DNA of 64,000 nucleotides, taken from Affinirhizobium straminoryzae (lineage in GTDB: Bacteria; Pseudomonadota; Alphaproteobacteria; Rhizobiales; Rhizobiaceae). The stretch spans positions 1 to 64,000 of the forward strand of contig NZ_VJMG01000023.1 of NCBI RefSeq assembly GCF_007004135.1. The letters are read 5' to 3'. The notes under the pieces were generated by a model. The model was not told the DNA's origin. It was given only the letters and a program-made list of their open reading frames with translations, and did not search any database. The translations under genes were made by a program, and so were the position numbers. Of this stretch, positions 49,274 through 58,791 are shown one piece after another (within the stretch, counting starts at the first letter, position 1; each line of letters begins with the position of its first letter).

Positions 49274-50997
49274 CGGTTCTTCTCCGTGGCTGTGCGCGGC
49301 GCGCTTTCCGCCGGGCGGCGGCGCATCCGGCGCCACACACCGTCATCGGCCATCATGTCGGTCAGTAGCCCCTCGCGCAAACCGCGGTCGGCCACCCGCA
49401 TGCGACGGCTTGGCCAGCGGCGGCGAATGGCCTCCAGAATGGCGCAGCCCGCCAGCACCAGATCCGCCCTGTCCGGCCCGATGCAGGGGTTGGCGGCGCG
49501 CCCGTCGAAATCCCAGGACAGCAGCCTTGCCTGCATGGCCGACACCTCGTGATCGGTCAGCCAGAGGCCATCCACCTTGCGCCGGTCATAACGCGGCAGA
49601 TCGAGATGCACGCCGGCCAGCGTCGTCACCGTGCCGGAGGTGCCGATCAGATGAAAATCCTCTTCCGCCTCCTCCTCCAGCGAGGGGCAGTGGAAGCCGG
49701 CCAGCATGCCTTCCACCTCCGCCACCATGGCGGCAAAGACATCGGGCGTGACATTGCGCCCGCCATGCCGCTCCGACAGCGTCACGACGCCAACGGGCAG
49801 CGAGGTCCAGTGGGTGATATGGTTGGCGAGCCGCGAGGAGCGGTTGTCGCGAATGCGGATCACGGCGATCTCGGAGGAGCCGCCGCCGATATCGAACAGC
49901 ACGACGGAGCGCGCTTCTCGCCCGACCAGCGACGAGCAGCCGGACACCGCCAGCCGCGCTTCGGTTTCGCGGTCGATGATTTCCAGTTCCAGCCCGGTCT
50001 CGCGCGTGACGCGCTCCAGAAACGCCTCGCCATTGGCGGCCGCGCGGCAGGCTTCGGTGGCAATCAGGCGCATGCGGCGGATCGGCCGGTGCGCGAGCTT
50101 CGAGGCGCAGATGCGCAGCGCCTCCACGGCGCGGTCCATCGCCTCGTCCGAGAGACGACCGGTCTTCGCCAGCCCCTCGCCGAGGCGCACGATACGCGAA
50201 AACGCATCCACCACGCGAAACTGACCGGGCCGTGTCGGCTGGGCAATCAGCAGACGGCAATTGTTGGTGCCGAGATCGAGCGCGGCATAGAGATCGTCCG
50301 GATGGGAGCGGGAGCGGGCACCTTCAGCCGCCTCGACCATACCGCGGGCGCGCACCTCTGACGCATGGCGATGCGGGGCCGTGTGCCCCTGTTCATGCCC
50401 GTGACCGTGACCGTGACCGTGACCGTGAGAATGCCCGGTCGCATGACCGTGTCCATGCCCCCGCGCCGAATGGGCAGAAACCGCATCCGCATGGGTTGCG
50501 CCAGCGGCGGACGCGATCGACGAGAGCGAGACATGCGCGCCCTGCCCCCTGCCCGACCCAGGCTTGCCGGATGTGGCGAGCGGCCGCCCCTGCGGCCCGC
50601 GGGCTTCACTTTTCTTGCGACCGCGCTTGCGCCGACGGCCTGGCGACGCGCCACGTCCCTCCAAGCCCGCAGATAACGATGCGGAAGTGGCCATCGCCAC
50701 GGCCTTATGGCCGGGCGTGACCGTTTCGCTTTCGGGATGCGGCAAGGCCGCTGCACCGGATTGCCCGCCTTGCGTTGCACGCGCACGTCGGCGCTTGCGC
50801 TTTCGGGGAGGACCACCGGTCTTGTCGTCCGGACGTCGGGCATCAGAGGCTTCCGCCTTCACGACACCATGCGCAACGGCTGCGGAAAACGGCTTGCCGT
50901 TCCGCTTGGCCTTTCGGCGCCGTCCGGCCTTGCCATCCGGTCGCCCCGCTGCCGACGCCCCGCCTTCGGGCGGCTTTCCGCCGCTGTCGGGGTTCAT
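49270..50997 (-). CDS. Ppx/GppA-family phosphatase with a His-rich basic N-terminal tail
   Basis: The C-terminal ~350 residues are an exopolyphosphatase / pppGpp phosphatase domain: [47 protein letters not shown] and [15 protein letters not shown]. It would cleave polyphosphate or pppGpp. The first ~225 residues are low complexity. They are rich in Lys/Arg (KRKRRRA) and include a His-Gly run ([16 protein letters not shown]), reminiscent of a metal-binding tag. The start is uncertain: ATGs lie at 50997, 51012, 51015 and 51030, none with a strong ribosome site. It overlaps rlmE by 4 bp. The DNA of the His-Gly run contains a hexanucleotide repeat. Confidence 0.88.
   Translation of the reverse strand: MNPDSGGKPPEGGASAAGRPDGKAGRRRKAKRNGKPFSAAVAHGVVKAEASDARRPDDKTGGPPRKRKRRRARATQGGQSGAAALPHPESETVTPGHKAVAMATSASLSAGLEGRGASPGRRRKRGRKKSEARGPQGRPLATSGKPGSGRGQGAHVSLSSIASAAGATHADAVSAHSARGHGHGHATGHSHGHGHGHGHGHEQGHTAPHRHASEVRARGMVEAAEGARSRSHPDDLYAALDLGTNNCRLLIAQPTRPGQFRVVDAFSRIVRLGEGLAKTGRLSDEAMDRAVEALRICASKLAHRPIRRMRLIATEACRAAANGEAFLERVTRETGLELEIIDRETEARLAVSGCSSLVGREARSVVLFDIGGGSSEIAVIRIRDNRSSRLANHITHWTSLPVGVVTLSERHGGRNVTPDVFAAMVAEVEGMLAGFHCPSLEEEAEEDFHLIGTSGTVTTLAGVHLDLPRYDRRKVDGLWLTDHEVSAMQARLLSWDFDGRAANPCIGPDRADLVLAGCAILEAIRRRWPSRRMRVADRGLREGLLTDMMADDGVWRRMRRRPAESAPRTATEKNR
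50401..50429. repeat. Hexanucleotide tandem repeat in the GppA His-Gly tract
   Basis: Four perfect copies of GTGACC plus GTGAG form a microsatellite-like array on the plus strand. On the coding strand it gives alternating His and Gly. Copy changes would stay in frame and alter the number of His residues. Confidence 0.85.
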
Positions 50998-51012
50998 CAC
51001 TGCTCTATCCAT

Positions 51013-51343
51013 CATGCCGCGCAAGGCCATTGAAGGCGCGCTGCGGCTTTCATCGTTTCGTTGATGACAGGATAACAGCAGCCGACGCTTTCGCCAACGA
51101 CTTTGTGCCACACTCCGCGCCCGCGTCCCGCACACCTGCAACCGGTGCAGTCGCACCCGCCTTGCAAACGCGCTTGCCTGCCCTCGCCGCTTTCTCCACA
51201 GCCTGTCAAAAAAGTGCAATTTCTGCTCTTGAACACGGGTCAGAATCTGGTAGAAGGCACCCACCGAAGCGGTTCGGCCCGCAGGAAGCACCTGACCTTG
51301 GCCAAATAATCGCTCTTCAGTTCGGAGTTCATCTTCGACCTGC
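51013..51343. other. Divergent region between gppA and tRNA-Gln
   Basis: The stretch of about 330 bp has no convincing gene. TTGAAC at 51229-51234 and TAGAAG at 51251-51256 (16-bp spacer) could be a promoter for the tRNA gene. The -10 match is weak. Confidence 0.35.
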
Positions 51344-51417
51344 TGGGGAATAGTTCAACGGTAGAACGGCGGACTCTGACTCCGTTAATCTTGGTTCGAA
51401 TCCAGGTTCCCCAGCCA
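51344..51417 (+). tRNA. tRNA-Gln(CTG)
   Basis: The 74 nt including an encoded CCA fold into a full cloverleaf. The acceptor stem is TGGGGAA / TTCCCCA, and the D arm uses GTTC / GAAC. The anticodon stem GCGGA / TCCGT encloses the loop CTCTGAC with anticodon CTG at 51376-51378. The T arm is CTTGG-TTCGAAT-CCAGG. The anticodon reads CAG codons, so it carries glutamine. An accessory gene islet lies on its 3' side. Confidence 0.95.
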
Positions 51418-51479
51418 AATCTTCCCTAAATGAGTAGAACTCCTTTATTTCAAGTCGTGCCCGACCCTGTTTTGGCATC

Positions 51480-52385
51480 TCAGCCATCTTGACTTTTTGC
51501 AAACTCGCGGGCCGCGCCCAAAAACGCTTTCATCGCGGCGGAAAGATTTCGGCGGCCGGGATAGTAGAGGCAAAGTCCACCGAACGGCGGCGTCCAGTCT
51601 TCCATCAGACGGACAAGGCGTCCCGCCTTCAACTCTTCGGCAACCCCTTCCTCCATGAAGCAGCCGATGCCGATGCCGTCTATGGCGGCAGCGCAGGCAA
51701 CACTCGTTTCGTCAAGTGTCAGGTTCCCCGGAACATCAATCTGCACGGCCTCTCCGTTCTTCTCGAACCGCCAGCGGAACAGGGATCCGTCCGGCAGGCG
51801 GACACGGATACAGTTGTGGTTGAAGAGATCCGAAGGGGTCTGGGGCTTGCCCATCCGCTCCACGTAACCTGGCGATGCCACGATCGCATAGCGCTGCAGG
51901 CGGCCGAGCGGGACAGCAATCATGTCGCTTGGCACAAGCGCCGCCACGCGCACACCGATATCGAAGCCGTCGGCAACGATATCCACGAGCCGCGCTTCCG
52001 TCACGAGATCGATATGCACGGCAGGATAACGACGCACGAAACCGGTGATCAGCGGTGAGATGATCTGCCGTGCGGCAAAGGGCGCGGCATTGATCCGGAT
52101 CGTGCCGCTCGGCTCGTCCCGCTGGGAACGAACCACCTGGAGCGCGCCGTGAATGTCCTGAAGAGCTGGCCCCACCTCTTCCACGAAAAGCCTTCCCGCA
52201 TCGGTCAGCGAGACGCTCCGCGTCGTCCGATTGAACAGACGCAGGCCGAGCTGGCTCTCCAGCCGGCCGATCATATGGCTGAGGGCTGTCGTGGACATGC
52301 CGATGTCGATAGCCGCGGCACGAAACGTTCCACGTCGCGCAATGGCGAGAACGGCGCTCAATTCGTGCAGGCCGGCTGTCTCCAT
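51480..52385 (-). CDS. LysR-type transcriptional regulator
   Basis: The product is 301 residues. The helix-turn-helix region is [20 protein letters not shown] and [20 protein letters not shown], and the effector domain starts near [15 protein letters not shown]. It is of the common PBP2 type that controls a divergent oxidoreductase gene. It faces the SnoaL/SDR pair across 102 bp. Base composition is somewhat richer in A+T than the backbone. Confidence 0.92.
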   Translation of the reverse strand: METAGLHELSAVLAIARRGTFRAAAIDIGMSTTALSHMIGRLESQLGLRLFNRTTRSVSLTDAGRLFVEEVGPALQDIHGALQVVRSQRDEPSGTIRINAAPFAARQIISPLITGFVRRYPAVHIDLVTEARLVDIVADGFDIGVRVAALVPSDMIAVPLGRLQRYAIVASPGYVERMGKPQTPSDLFNHNCIRVRLPDGSLFRWRFEKNGEAVQIDVPGNLTLDETSVACAAAIDGIGIGCFMEEGVAEELKAGRLVRLMEDWTPPFGGLCLYYPGRRNLSAAMKAFLGAAREFAKSQDG

Positions 52386-52487
52386 TATCCCGATTCCTTC
52401 ATCACCTCATAACGCACTGTCCCGCTTATCTTTATGGATGCCAAGCCTTAAGTCTACTTCCATCACGACTACCCAACGGAGACGATC

Positions 52488-52808
52488 ATGAAGATGCCTG
52501 CAGTCATTGAGGCCTTTTTTGCGGCAGACCACCAGAACGGACAGAACGTTCTACAGTCCCTGTTCACGCCGCAGGCCGTCGTTTCCGACGAGCGAACCAG
52601 CCATTTGGGGACTGATGCAATTACATCCTGGTGGATGGCAGCGAAGGAGAAATACCGCCATAGCACCAAGCCTCTGGATGCCGAAAAACGAGATGGGGAG
52701 CATGTCGTGCGCGGCGAGGTGACGGGACAGTTCCCCGGCAGCCCTATCGTCCTCACCTACCGCTTCCGCCTGGACGGTGACAAGATTGCAACGCTGGAGA
52801 TCGGCTGA
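52488..52808 (+). CDS. SnoaL/NTF2-like protein
   Basis: The 106-residue protein has the cone-shaped NTF2-like pattern: [32 protein letters not shown], and a C-terminal strand pair around [18 protein letters not shown]. Such proteins bind or isomerise small hydrophobic molecules. Its TGA overlaps the next ATG by one base (TGATG), so it is coupled to the SDR gene and likely acts in the same pathway. Confidence 0.82.
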   Translation: MKMPAVIEAFFAADHQNGQNVLQSLFTPQAVVSDERTSHLGTDAITSWWMAAKEKYRHSTKPLDAEKRDGEHVVRGEVTGQFPGSPIVLTYRFRLDGDKIATLEIG

Positions 52809-53587
52809 TGAAAGACTTTATCGACCTGAAAGACAAGCGCGTGCTTGTGACGGCTGGAACGAAGGGCACCGGTGCAGCAACAGTGGACCTTTTCCGGCAA
52901 TTGGGTGCAGCGGTCATCACGACGGCACGTTCGCAGCCGGCAGATATGCCGGCCAGCCAATTTATTGCTGCCGACCTGACGAGCGAAGAGGGATGCAAAA
53001 CGGTCGCTGACACCGTGCGGGAGCGGCTTGGTGGACTGGACATCATTGTCCACATGCTGGGCGGGTCGTCAGCACCGGGCGGCGGGTTTCAGTCCTTGAC
53101 CGAAGATCATTGGCGAAAAGAGCTGGATCTCAACCTATTTCCGGCCGTCCGCCTCGATCGACTGCTTTTGCCCGACATGATCGCTCAGTGCCAGGGCGTC
53201 GTCATCCATGTTTCGTCCATCCAGAGGCTAATGCCACTGCCGGAGGCAACAACCGCCTATGCGGCTGCCAAGGCGGCCCTCTCGACCTATAGCAAAAGCC
53301 TGTCAAAGGAAGTGTCTCCGAAGGGCGTCCGCGTCCTGCGGGTCTCGCCCGGCTGGATCATGACCGACGCATCTGTCCATCTGGCCGAACGGCTGGCGAA
53401 GGAGGCCGGAACCGACGTCGAAGGGGGCAAGCGGCTGATCATGGACAGTCTCGGCGGTATTCCGATCGGCCGTCCTTCCAGCCCGGAAGATGTCGCCAGC
53501 CTCATTGCCTTTCTCGCCTCTGATCGCGCCGCCACGATCACGGGCGTGGAATATGTCATCGACGGCGGGACAGTGCCGACGGTCTAG
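52808..53587 (+). CDS. Short-chain dehydrogenase/reductase
   Basis: The 259-residue product starts [20 protein letters not shown]. The cofactor motif reads [12 protein letters not shown], a variant of TGxxxGxG. The catalytic pair is in [18 protein letters not shown], and IDGGTVPTV closes the protein. It probably reduces or oxidises a small carbonyl/hydroxyl substrate with NADP(H). With the LysR gene and the SnoaL gene it forms a compact regulator-enzyme module. Confidence 0.93.
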   Translation: MKDFIDLKDKRVLVTAGTKGTGAATVDLFRQLGAAVITTARSQPADMPASQFIAADLTSEEGCKTVADTVRERLGGLDIIVHMLGGSSAPGGGFQSLTEDHWRKELDLNLFPAVRLDRLLLPDMIAQCQGVVIHVSSIQRLMPLPEATTAYAAAKAALSTYSKSLSKEVSPKGVRVLRVSPGWIMTDASVHLAERLAKEAGTDVEGGKRLIMDSLGGIPIGRPSSPEDVASLIAFLASDRAATITGVEYVIDGGTVPTV

Positions 53588-53632
53588 AAGCTGCCTCTGC
53601 CTGTATCGCCTGCCACGTCAAGCAGGCTATTT

Positions 53633-53935
53633 TCAACCATCGATCGAATGGTGGCGACGCGGCCAGTTTGGCTTGGGTCCGCAGGAGGCTAGGAGTGGAA
53701 GACGAGGTCTGAACTCGCTCCCGTTGTCACTGACGATCATCTTCGGCTTGCCACGCTTGTCGATGATCCGATCCAGCTCGCAAGCAACCCGAAGGCCCGA
53801 GAGCGATGTATCGGCGACGAGCCCCAGGCATTTCCTGGTGCAATCATCGACGATCGTCAGTACCCGGAACCTGCGGCCATCGGTGCGCTGATCCGACGCG
53901 AAGTCCAGCGACCAGCGGTCGTTGGCCGTTGACAA
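53633..53935 (-). pseudogene. IS3-family transposase (OrfB/rve) fragment
   Basis: About 75 codons encode the start of an integrase core as in IS407/IS3 OrfB: NDRWSLDFASDQ, FRVLTIVDDCTRKCL and MIVSDNGSEF, which carry the first two catalytic Asp residues. The frame then loses homology and stops after 25 unrelated residues. The region that should carry the catalytic Glu is gone, as is OrfA and the N-terminus. No terminal inverted repeats could be recognised. It is a dead relic that marks insertion between the SDR gene and the fluoride module. Confidence 0.85.
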
Positions 53936-53966
53936 GCCGCAGCGAGATGATCTATCGAGCGGTAAC

Positions 53967-54028
53967 GGTAATGGATTCTGCCTGGCATAAAGCCGAACCG
54001 CTTCCCCGACGAAGCTGATGACTCCTAC
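53967..54028 (+). ncRNA. Fluoride riboswitch (crcB motif)
   Basis: The segment follows the crcB consensus in order: GGTAATGG, then TTCTGCC, a small GGC-ATAAA-GCC hairpin, AACCGC, a CTTC/GAAG stem, and the invariant GCTGATGACTCCTAC. This class senses fluoride and controls fluoride exporters. The 3' strand ACTCCT (54021-54026) is complementary to AGGAGT at 54047-54052, which is the ribosome site of the following 22-codon ORF. Translational control without fluoride, by hiding that site, is the likely mechanism. No U-tract terminator is seen. Confidence 0.9.
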
Positions 54029-54058
54029 TCGACGCTAACCACGCGAAGGAGTAGAGCC

Positions 54059-54127
54059 GTGCCTGGAAGTCAAAATCCGTATCATGTTTCCCTGACTGAT
54101 CCTTATGACGGAGCGTCGTTCGCATGA
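54059..54127 (+). CDS. Candidate 22-codon leader ORF of the fluoride antiporter gene
   Basis: A GTG codon 7 bases after AAGGAG opens a 22-codon frame ([20 protein letters not shown]). Its TGA overlaps the antiporter ATG (ATGA at 54124-54127). The strong ribosome site, its pairing with the riboswitch 3' strand, and the stop-start overlap suggest that ribosomes load here and pass on to the antiporter gene. The peptide itself has no recognisable feature. It may only serve coupling, and this is not a demonstrated gene. Confidence 0.5.
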   Translation: MPGSQNPYHVSLTDPYDGASFA

Positions 54128-55938
54128 CGCCCGCATCGATTTTCGGTCTTCGTCTTCAACAGATCCGCAGCCTCGCAAAATGGATCGTCGTCGTCACTCC
54201 GATGGCAATGGCCGTGGGGTCGCTGGTTGCCCTGTTCCTCCGGGGCCTTGACCGGGCGACGGAACTGCGTTTCGAATTTTCCTGGCTGATCTATCTGATG
54301 CCGCTTGCGGGCTTCGCGATGGTCTGGACCTATGGCAGGTTCGGCAAGTCGGCCGAGGGCGGCAACAACCTCATCGTCGATCAGATCCATGAACCGGGCG
54401 GCGGCGTGCCGTTGCGCATGGCCCCCCTTATTCTCGTGACAACGGTTCTGACGCATCTGGTTGGCGGCTCGGCAGGGCGTGAGGGCACCGCGGTGCAACT
54501 TGGCGGCAGCCTCGCAAGCGCGTTCGGCAAACTGTTCAAGCTCACCCCCTCCGATACCCGCATCCTTTTGATGGCCGGCATCGCGGCGGGCTTCGGCGCG
54601 GTTTTCGGAACGCCGATTGCCGGCGCCGTCTTTGCGCTCGAAGTGCTCACCATCGGGCGCATGCAATACGAAGCGCTGCTTCCCGCGCTGCTGGCTGCTG
54701 TCGTCGCCGACGGAACCTGCCACAGCTGGGGCATTGATCATGTCCATTATTCCATTTCCTACCTCTCTGGCGCAGGCATCGGCTTTCACCTTGATGCTCT
54801 TCTTATATTGAAGGTGGTGATCGCCGGCGTCGCCTTCGGTCTTGCCGCGCACTGCTTTGCCGAACTTTCCCACCTCGCATCCGCCGCCTACAGGACGCTG
54901 CTGCCCTATGCGCCGTTGCGTCCGGTGCTGGCGAGCGCCATCCTGCTTAGCCTCGTTCATGTTCTGGGGACACGCGCGTATCTCGGCCTCGGCGTCTGGT
55001 CTCCGAGCCCGGATGACGCAACCATCCTCGGTTTCTTCCGGCCAGACCATGTCGATTACTGGAGCTGGGCCTGGAAAGGTCTGTTCACCATCGTGACGCT
55101 GAGCGCGGGCTTCAAGGGTGGCGAGGTCACGCCGCTCTTCTTCATCGGCGCAGCTCTCGGCAGTGCGCTCGCAGGCGTGCTCGGTGCTCCGCCTGACCTG
55201 TTCGCGGCTCTGGGTTTCCTCGCCGTTTTCGCGGGCGCGACGAACACGCCGCTCGCCTGCGTGATCATGGGCACCGAACTCTTCGGCGCGACGCACGCCG
55301 TCTATATCGCGGTCGCCTGCTTCGTGGCCTATCTCTGCAGCGGCCATTCCAGCATCTATCTCTCGCAACGCGTCGGGGTGCCGAAGACGTCCGCCGCCAA
55401 CCACCTTCCCCCGGATATCTCCGTCCGCCACATGCGCGACATGAGCGCTCGGGCGAGGAGAGATTTCCAGGCACAGATCCGCCTGCACTCGCTGGGGTCA
55501 ACCGCAAACATTGCCGAAGGGCCGAGCGCCATGAACAGCCACAGGCTTTCCGCCCGCGAGGTCGGAATGGTTCGCATCTACATGAAACCGGAGGAGAACA
55601 CCCTCAGCAAGGCTTCGTGGCTGGGCGGAGCCAAACCGCTCTGCCGGGAACTGGTCATGCAGGCGAAGGCGTCCGGCATCATGAATGCCACCGCCCACCA
55701 CACGCATTTCGGTTACTCAAACGGCGGCGAGCTGCAGGACGAGGGTGGGGAGATCCCGACCCCGGACCTGACCATGTGCGTCGAACTCATCGGCGAGCGC
55801 GAGCGGCTGGAACAGTTCTGCCAAACCCATGGGATGTTGCTCAAGGACAAGGTCATCATCTACAAGCACATCGAACACAGGGACGTACGGGATGCGTCAC
55901 GGATGGAACGGGAGCCGTCGCGGCAAGGCGCCCGCTGA
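54124..55938 (+). CDS. CLC-F fluoride/proton antiporter with C-terminal DUF190 domain
   Basis: The 604-residue product has a CLC membrane domain (about 20-415, roughly ten hydrophobic segments). It differs from chloride CLCs in the way CLC-F proteins do. GGNN (79-82) stands where GSGIP is usual, the gating Glu120 is in GREGT (118-122), and GGEVTP (332-337) replaces GxFxP. It would expel cytoplasmic fluoride. Residues about 481-585 form a DUF190 domain ([47 protein letters not shown]), a PII-like fold more often encoded separately next to crcB. The fluoride riboswitch upstream supports the function. A GGAG lies 10 bases before the ATG besides the coupled leader. Confidence 0.9.
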   Translation: MTPASIFGLRLQQIRSLAKWIVVVTPMAMAVGSLVALFLRGLDRATELRFEFSWLIYLMPLAGFAMVWTYGRFGKSAEGGNNLIVDQIHEPGGGVPLRMAPLILVTTVLTHLVGGSAGREGTAVQLGGSLASAFGKLFKLTPSDTRILLMAGIAAGFGAVFGTPIAGAVFALEVLTIGRMQYEALLPALLAAVVADGTCHSWGIDHVHYSISYLSGAGIGFHLDALLILKVVIAGVAFGLAAHCFAELSHLASAAYRTLLPYAPLRPVLASAILLSLVHVLGTRAYLGLGVWSPSPDDATILGFFRPDHVDYWSWAWKGLFTIVTLSAGFKGGEVTPLFFIGAALGSALAGVLGAPPDLFAALGFLAVFAGATNTPLACVIMGTELFGATHAVYIAVACFVAYLCSGHSSIYLSQRVGVPKTSAANHLPPDISVRHMRDMSARARRDFQAQIRLHSLGSTANIAEGPSAMNSHRLSAREVGMVRIYMKPEENTLSKASWLGGAKPLCRELVMQAKASGIMNATAHHTHFGYSNGGELQDEGGEIPTPDLTMCVELIGERERLEQFCQTHGMLLKDKVIIYKHIEHRDVRDASRMEREPSRQGAR

Positions 55939-56033
55939 GAACGGGCCACTCCGCGCTCGGCAAGGAGCTTCCTTGCCGGCGGGGAATTCACCTTTGCCCC
56001 GATGAAGGCGCCGGCAGACGGGCAGCACCAGGA

Positions 56034-56837
56034 TCAGGACGAGGCGCCGCCCGGCTTCGCGCGCTGACGCAGTCCAGCCACTTCATCGCCGGTCAGAGGG
56101 CGCACCCCGCCTTTTTCCAGATCTCCCAGCACGACATCGCCGATCGCCACACGCACCAGCCGCAGGCAGGCCATGTCAAGCACCTCGAGCATGCGGCGGA
56201 TCTGCCGGTTGCGACCCTCCTCCAGCACGATTTCCAGCCAGGCATTGCGCGCCCCGCTGCGGATCAGCGCGGCACGCCGGGCGCTCAGCCATTCGCCCTC
56301 GTGCTGAAGGCCGCGGACCATGGCCTGCAACTGCGCCTCGCCCGGGATACCGTCAACCTGCACGTGGTAGGTCTTCGGCACATGCGTTTCCGGATCGAGC
56401 AACGCCTGGGCAAACTCGGTGTCGTTGGTGAACAGCAGCAGGCCTTCGCTTGCCTTGTCCAGCCGGCCGACGGGCGAGAGATGGGTCTGATCCTGCCCTT
56501 TCAGGCAATCGAACACGGTTGGCCGCCCCTCGGGATCATGCCGCGTGGTAACAAGACCGCGCGGCTTGTTCAACATCAGATAGCGCAGTTGCTGCGCCAC
56601 CACCGCTTCACCGTCGACGGCAATCCGGGCGATCTCGAGATCCACCCAGTGTTGAAGATCCCGCACCATACGCTGGTCGACGCTGACGCGCCCGGCGAGG
56701 ATAAGGCTCTCGGCCTGCGTGCGTGAACAGAAGCCGAGCTTGGACAGTGCCCGCGGCAGCGTGACGCGCTTGCCGCCGGCCGGCGCCTTCGGCGAACGTC
56801 TCCTGTCCGGTTTCTGCTCCTTCCGCCCTGCCTTCAT
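56034..56837 (-). CDS. rRNA pseudouridine synthase, RsuA/RluE-like
   Basis: The 267-residue product has a Lys/Arg/Pro-rich N-terminus, an S4 domain ([20 protein letters not shown]) and a PSI catalytic domain. [20 protein letters not shown] is motif I, the catalytic Asp is in [18 protein letters not shown], and [15 protein letters not shown] is motif III. RluE (U2457 of 23S) is a good guess, but RsuA and RluB cannot be excluded. The ATG at 56837 follows GGAG. It diverges from prmB. Confidence 0.9.
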   Translation of the reverse strand: MKAGRKEQKPDRRRSPKAPAGGKRVTLPRALSKLGFCSRTQAESLILAGRVSVDQRMVRDLQHWVDLEIARIAVDGEAVVAQQLRYLMLNKPRGLVTTRHDPEGRPTVFDCLKGQDQTHLSPVGRLDKASEGLLLFTNDTEFAQALLDPETHVPKTYHVQVDGIPGEAQLQAMVRGLQHEGEWLSARRAALIRSGARNAWLEIVLEEGRNRQIRRMLEVLDMACLRLVRVAIGDVVLGDLEKGGVRPLTGDEVAGLRQRAKPGGASS

Positions 56838-56988
56838 GCTGTTCCATCTCCTTGCGGCCAATGCCCTGTTGACCGGCCTGTCCCTGCATTCTAGAGCCAA
56901 GGCGCGCTGATGCAAAACCACGCGCGCATAGCGATGCGGCCAGCGTCTGCCCGGCAATACGGCAGGCAACGCGCCATTGGAAGGGAGC

Positions 56989-57912
56989 ATGACATTGAAC
57001 CTGGACGACGTGACCCGCGAACTGGTGACCTTGCGCGATTTCTGGCGCTATGCCATCTCCCGCTTCAACGCGGCAAATCTAAGCTATGGCCACGGAACGA
57101 CCACCGCCGGCGATGATGCCGCCTTCCTGCTGCTGGATTCGCTCGATCTGCCCATCGATGCCCTTGATCCTTTTCTTGATGCCCGCCTGCTGCCACACGA
57201 GCGCCGTCTGCTGGCGGAACGGATCGAGGCACGCGTGACCTCGCGCAAGCCGTCCGCCTACCTGACCGGACGTTCCTATATCCAGGGCGTGCGCTTTCAT
57301 GTGGATGAGCGAGTCATCGTGCCTCGTTCGCATATTGGCGAGATCCTGTTCCGCGAATATCTGGGCGGCCAGGGCTCCACCTTCCTGCCGGACCCCATGA
57401 GCGTGGAAAGCGCCGTCGATATCTGCACCGGCTCGGGCTGCCTGGCCGTGCTGGCCGCGAAATTCTTCCCGCAGGCTGCCGTGGATGCCGTCGACCTCTC
57501 CGAAGAGGCTCTGGAAGTGGCTCGCCTCAACCTTGCCGAACACGAAGTGGAGGACCAGGTTACGCTTCTTGCCGGCGACCTGTTTGCGCCGCTGGCCGGA
57601 CGGCGCTATGATCTCATCATCACCAATCCGCCCTATGTCGATCACGCCGCCCTCGAGGGTTATCCGCCGGAATTCCAGGCCGAGCCGCGCCTTGCCCATG
57701 ATGGCGGCGAGGATGGTCTTGATCTGGTTCGCGAGATATTGGCTGAGGCCGCCGCGCACATGAATCCCGGCGGTGGATTGATCTGCGAGATCGGCTCCGG
57801 CCGTGAAATCCTGGAAGAGGAATTCCCGCATCTCGATTTCGTCTGGCTGGAAACGGCAGAATCGCAGGATGCGGTCTTCTGGCTTTCGGCAGAGGCACTT
57901 GGCGTCTCCTGA
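56989..57912 (+). CDS. prmB: Ribosomal protein uL3 glutamine methyltransferase
   Basis: PrmB methylates Gln150 of ribosomal protein L3. The product has 307 residues: an N-terminal helical domain ending in [23 protein letters not shown] motif [18 protein letters not shown] (144-161), and the Gln-methylating motif NPPY (213-216). Residues [13 protein letters not shown] also match. An ATG at 56989 lies very close to AAGGGAG. A TTG at 56995 has better spacing and is an alternative start. Confidence 0.93.
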   Translation: MTLNLDDVTRELVTLRDFWRYAISRFNAANLSYGHGTTTAGDDAAFLLLDSLDLPIDALDPFLDARLLPHERRLLAERIEARVTSRKPSAYLTGRSYIQGVRFHVDERVIVPRSHIGEILFREYLGGQGSTFLPDPMSVESAVDICTGSGCLAVLAAKFFPQAAVDAVDLSEEALEVARLNLAEHEVEDQVTLLAGDLFAPLAGRRYDLIITNPPYVDHAALEGYPPEFQAEPRLAHDGGEDGLDLVREILAEAAAHMNPGGGLICEIGSGREILEEEFPHLDFVWLETAESQDAVFWLSAEALGVS

Positions 57913-58063
57913 CAGTCTTGCAAGGCGGACGGCCTGCCGGCCAGGAACCCTCGACGTCTTCCGCGGGATGCTTGCCCGTCCATTCCGCTCACAACACACC
58001 CGTTCACGTCAACGACGTTGCAGTCTGTCTTCTGTCGCCACCCGGCCATCCTTGGGATGATGA

Positions 58064-58566
58064 GTGTGGCAATCCACAGGCACCGCAACGCCGCCCAACG
58101 TGATCCCTTCACCAGCCCTTCTCAATCGCGGCGGCTTCGTACATGCCGTCAGCGCTTTTCATGGCTCACACTTGCTGCCAGAGGTCATGCTCCTCTGCGA
58201 CATCGATTGCTTCAAAGCCATCAACCATAGGTCCGGCCGTAGGACCGACGACCATGTGCTCGTCGCTGTGGCGCGCGAACTGACCGGCACCATCGATGGC
58301 AGGAAGCGCATTGGTCGGTTTGGCGGTGAGCAACTCATGGTATTTGTCGCCGATGTGACCAAGAGCGACGCTGCCGGCGCGACCGAAACACGGCGCCGGC
58401 GTCTCCATTGGCATGGCTGGCAGCAGAACGAGCGCATTCACCGAGTCACCGTCCGTTTCTGCGTTTGCCTCGTTCCAGTGGCCAGGGAGATCTCACCGGT
58501 TGTCTGACTATAGCAGACCGTGCGCTGTATTTCACGGAAGCACACGCCCGCAGACGCGTTTGCTCC
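58064..58566 (+). pseudogene. Degenerate, frameshifted GGDEF (diguanylate cyclase) fragment
   Basis: Homology begins about 58121 (LLNRGGFVHAV) and continues LLCDIDCFKAINHRSGRR and RIGRFGGEQLMVFVAD. GGEEF has become GGEQL and the usual GHxxGD reads HRSGRRTDD. The C-terminal GGDEF signature appears in another frame near 58500-58565 (LTIADRALYFTEAHARRRVC), so a frameshift separates the halves. The sensor domain is missing. It cannot be an active cyclase. The following stretch to 58791 is AT-richer and holds no recognisable gene. Confidence 0.8.
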
Positions 58567-58754
58567 GTTTCGCAGCGAGACCTCGATCTACCGGAGAGAT
58601 CAGGGGATTTGCTTGGGAGAAACAAAAACACGCAGCGTATGCAAGCGTCTTCTCGATTTTACCTCGGTTGCTTTGAGAGATTTAATACCAACAGCACGGA
58701 TAACTGTCTTGCAAACCACCAGCCAATGCTGGCCACGCAAAAACAGTAGAAGAC

Positions 58755-58791
58755 TCAGGTAAGGAAGCGCCAAGCCAGGCGCCAGACCTGA
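58755..58791 (-). terminator. Probable terminator of the polysaccharide export operon
   Basis: Nested complementary arms TCAGGT / ACCTGA (58755-58760, 58786-58791) and GCGCC / GGCGC lie directly after the stop at 58792. On the minus strand CTGTTTTTGCG follows within about 15 bases. Confidence 0.5.

Noticed and set aside
50395..50480. The GTGACC array as part of a CRISPR or satellite
   Set aside because: Units are 6 bp, contiguous and inside a coding frame, with no spacers.
51418..53632. Possible integrative element using tRNA-Gln as attachment site
   Set aside because: No integrase gene and no duplicated 3' tRNA segment could be found in the downstream sequence; only the islet itself is reported.
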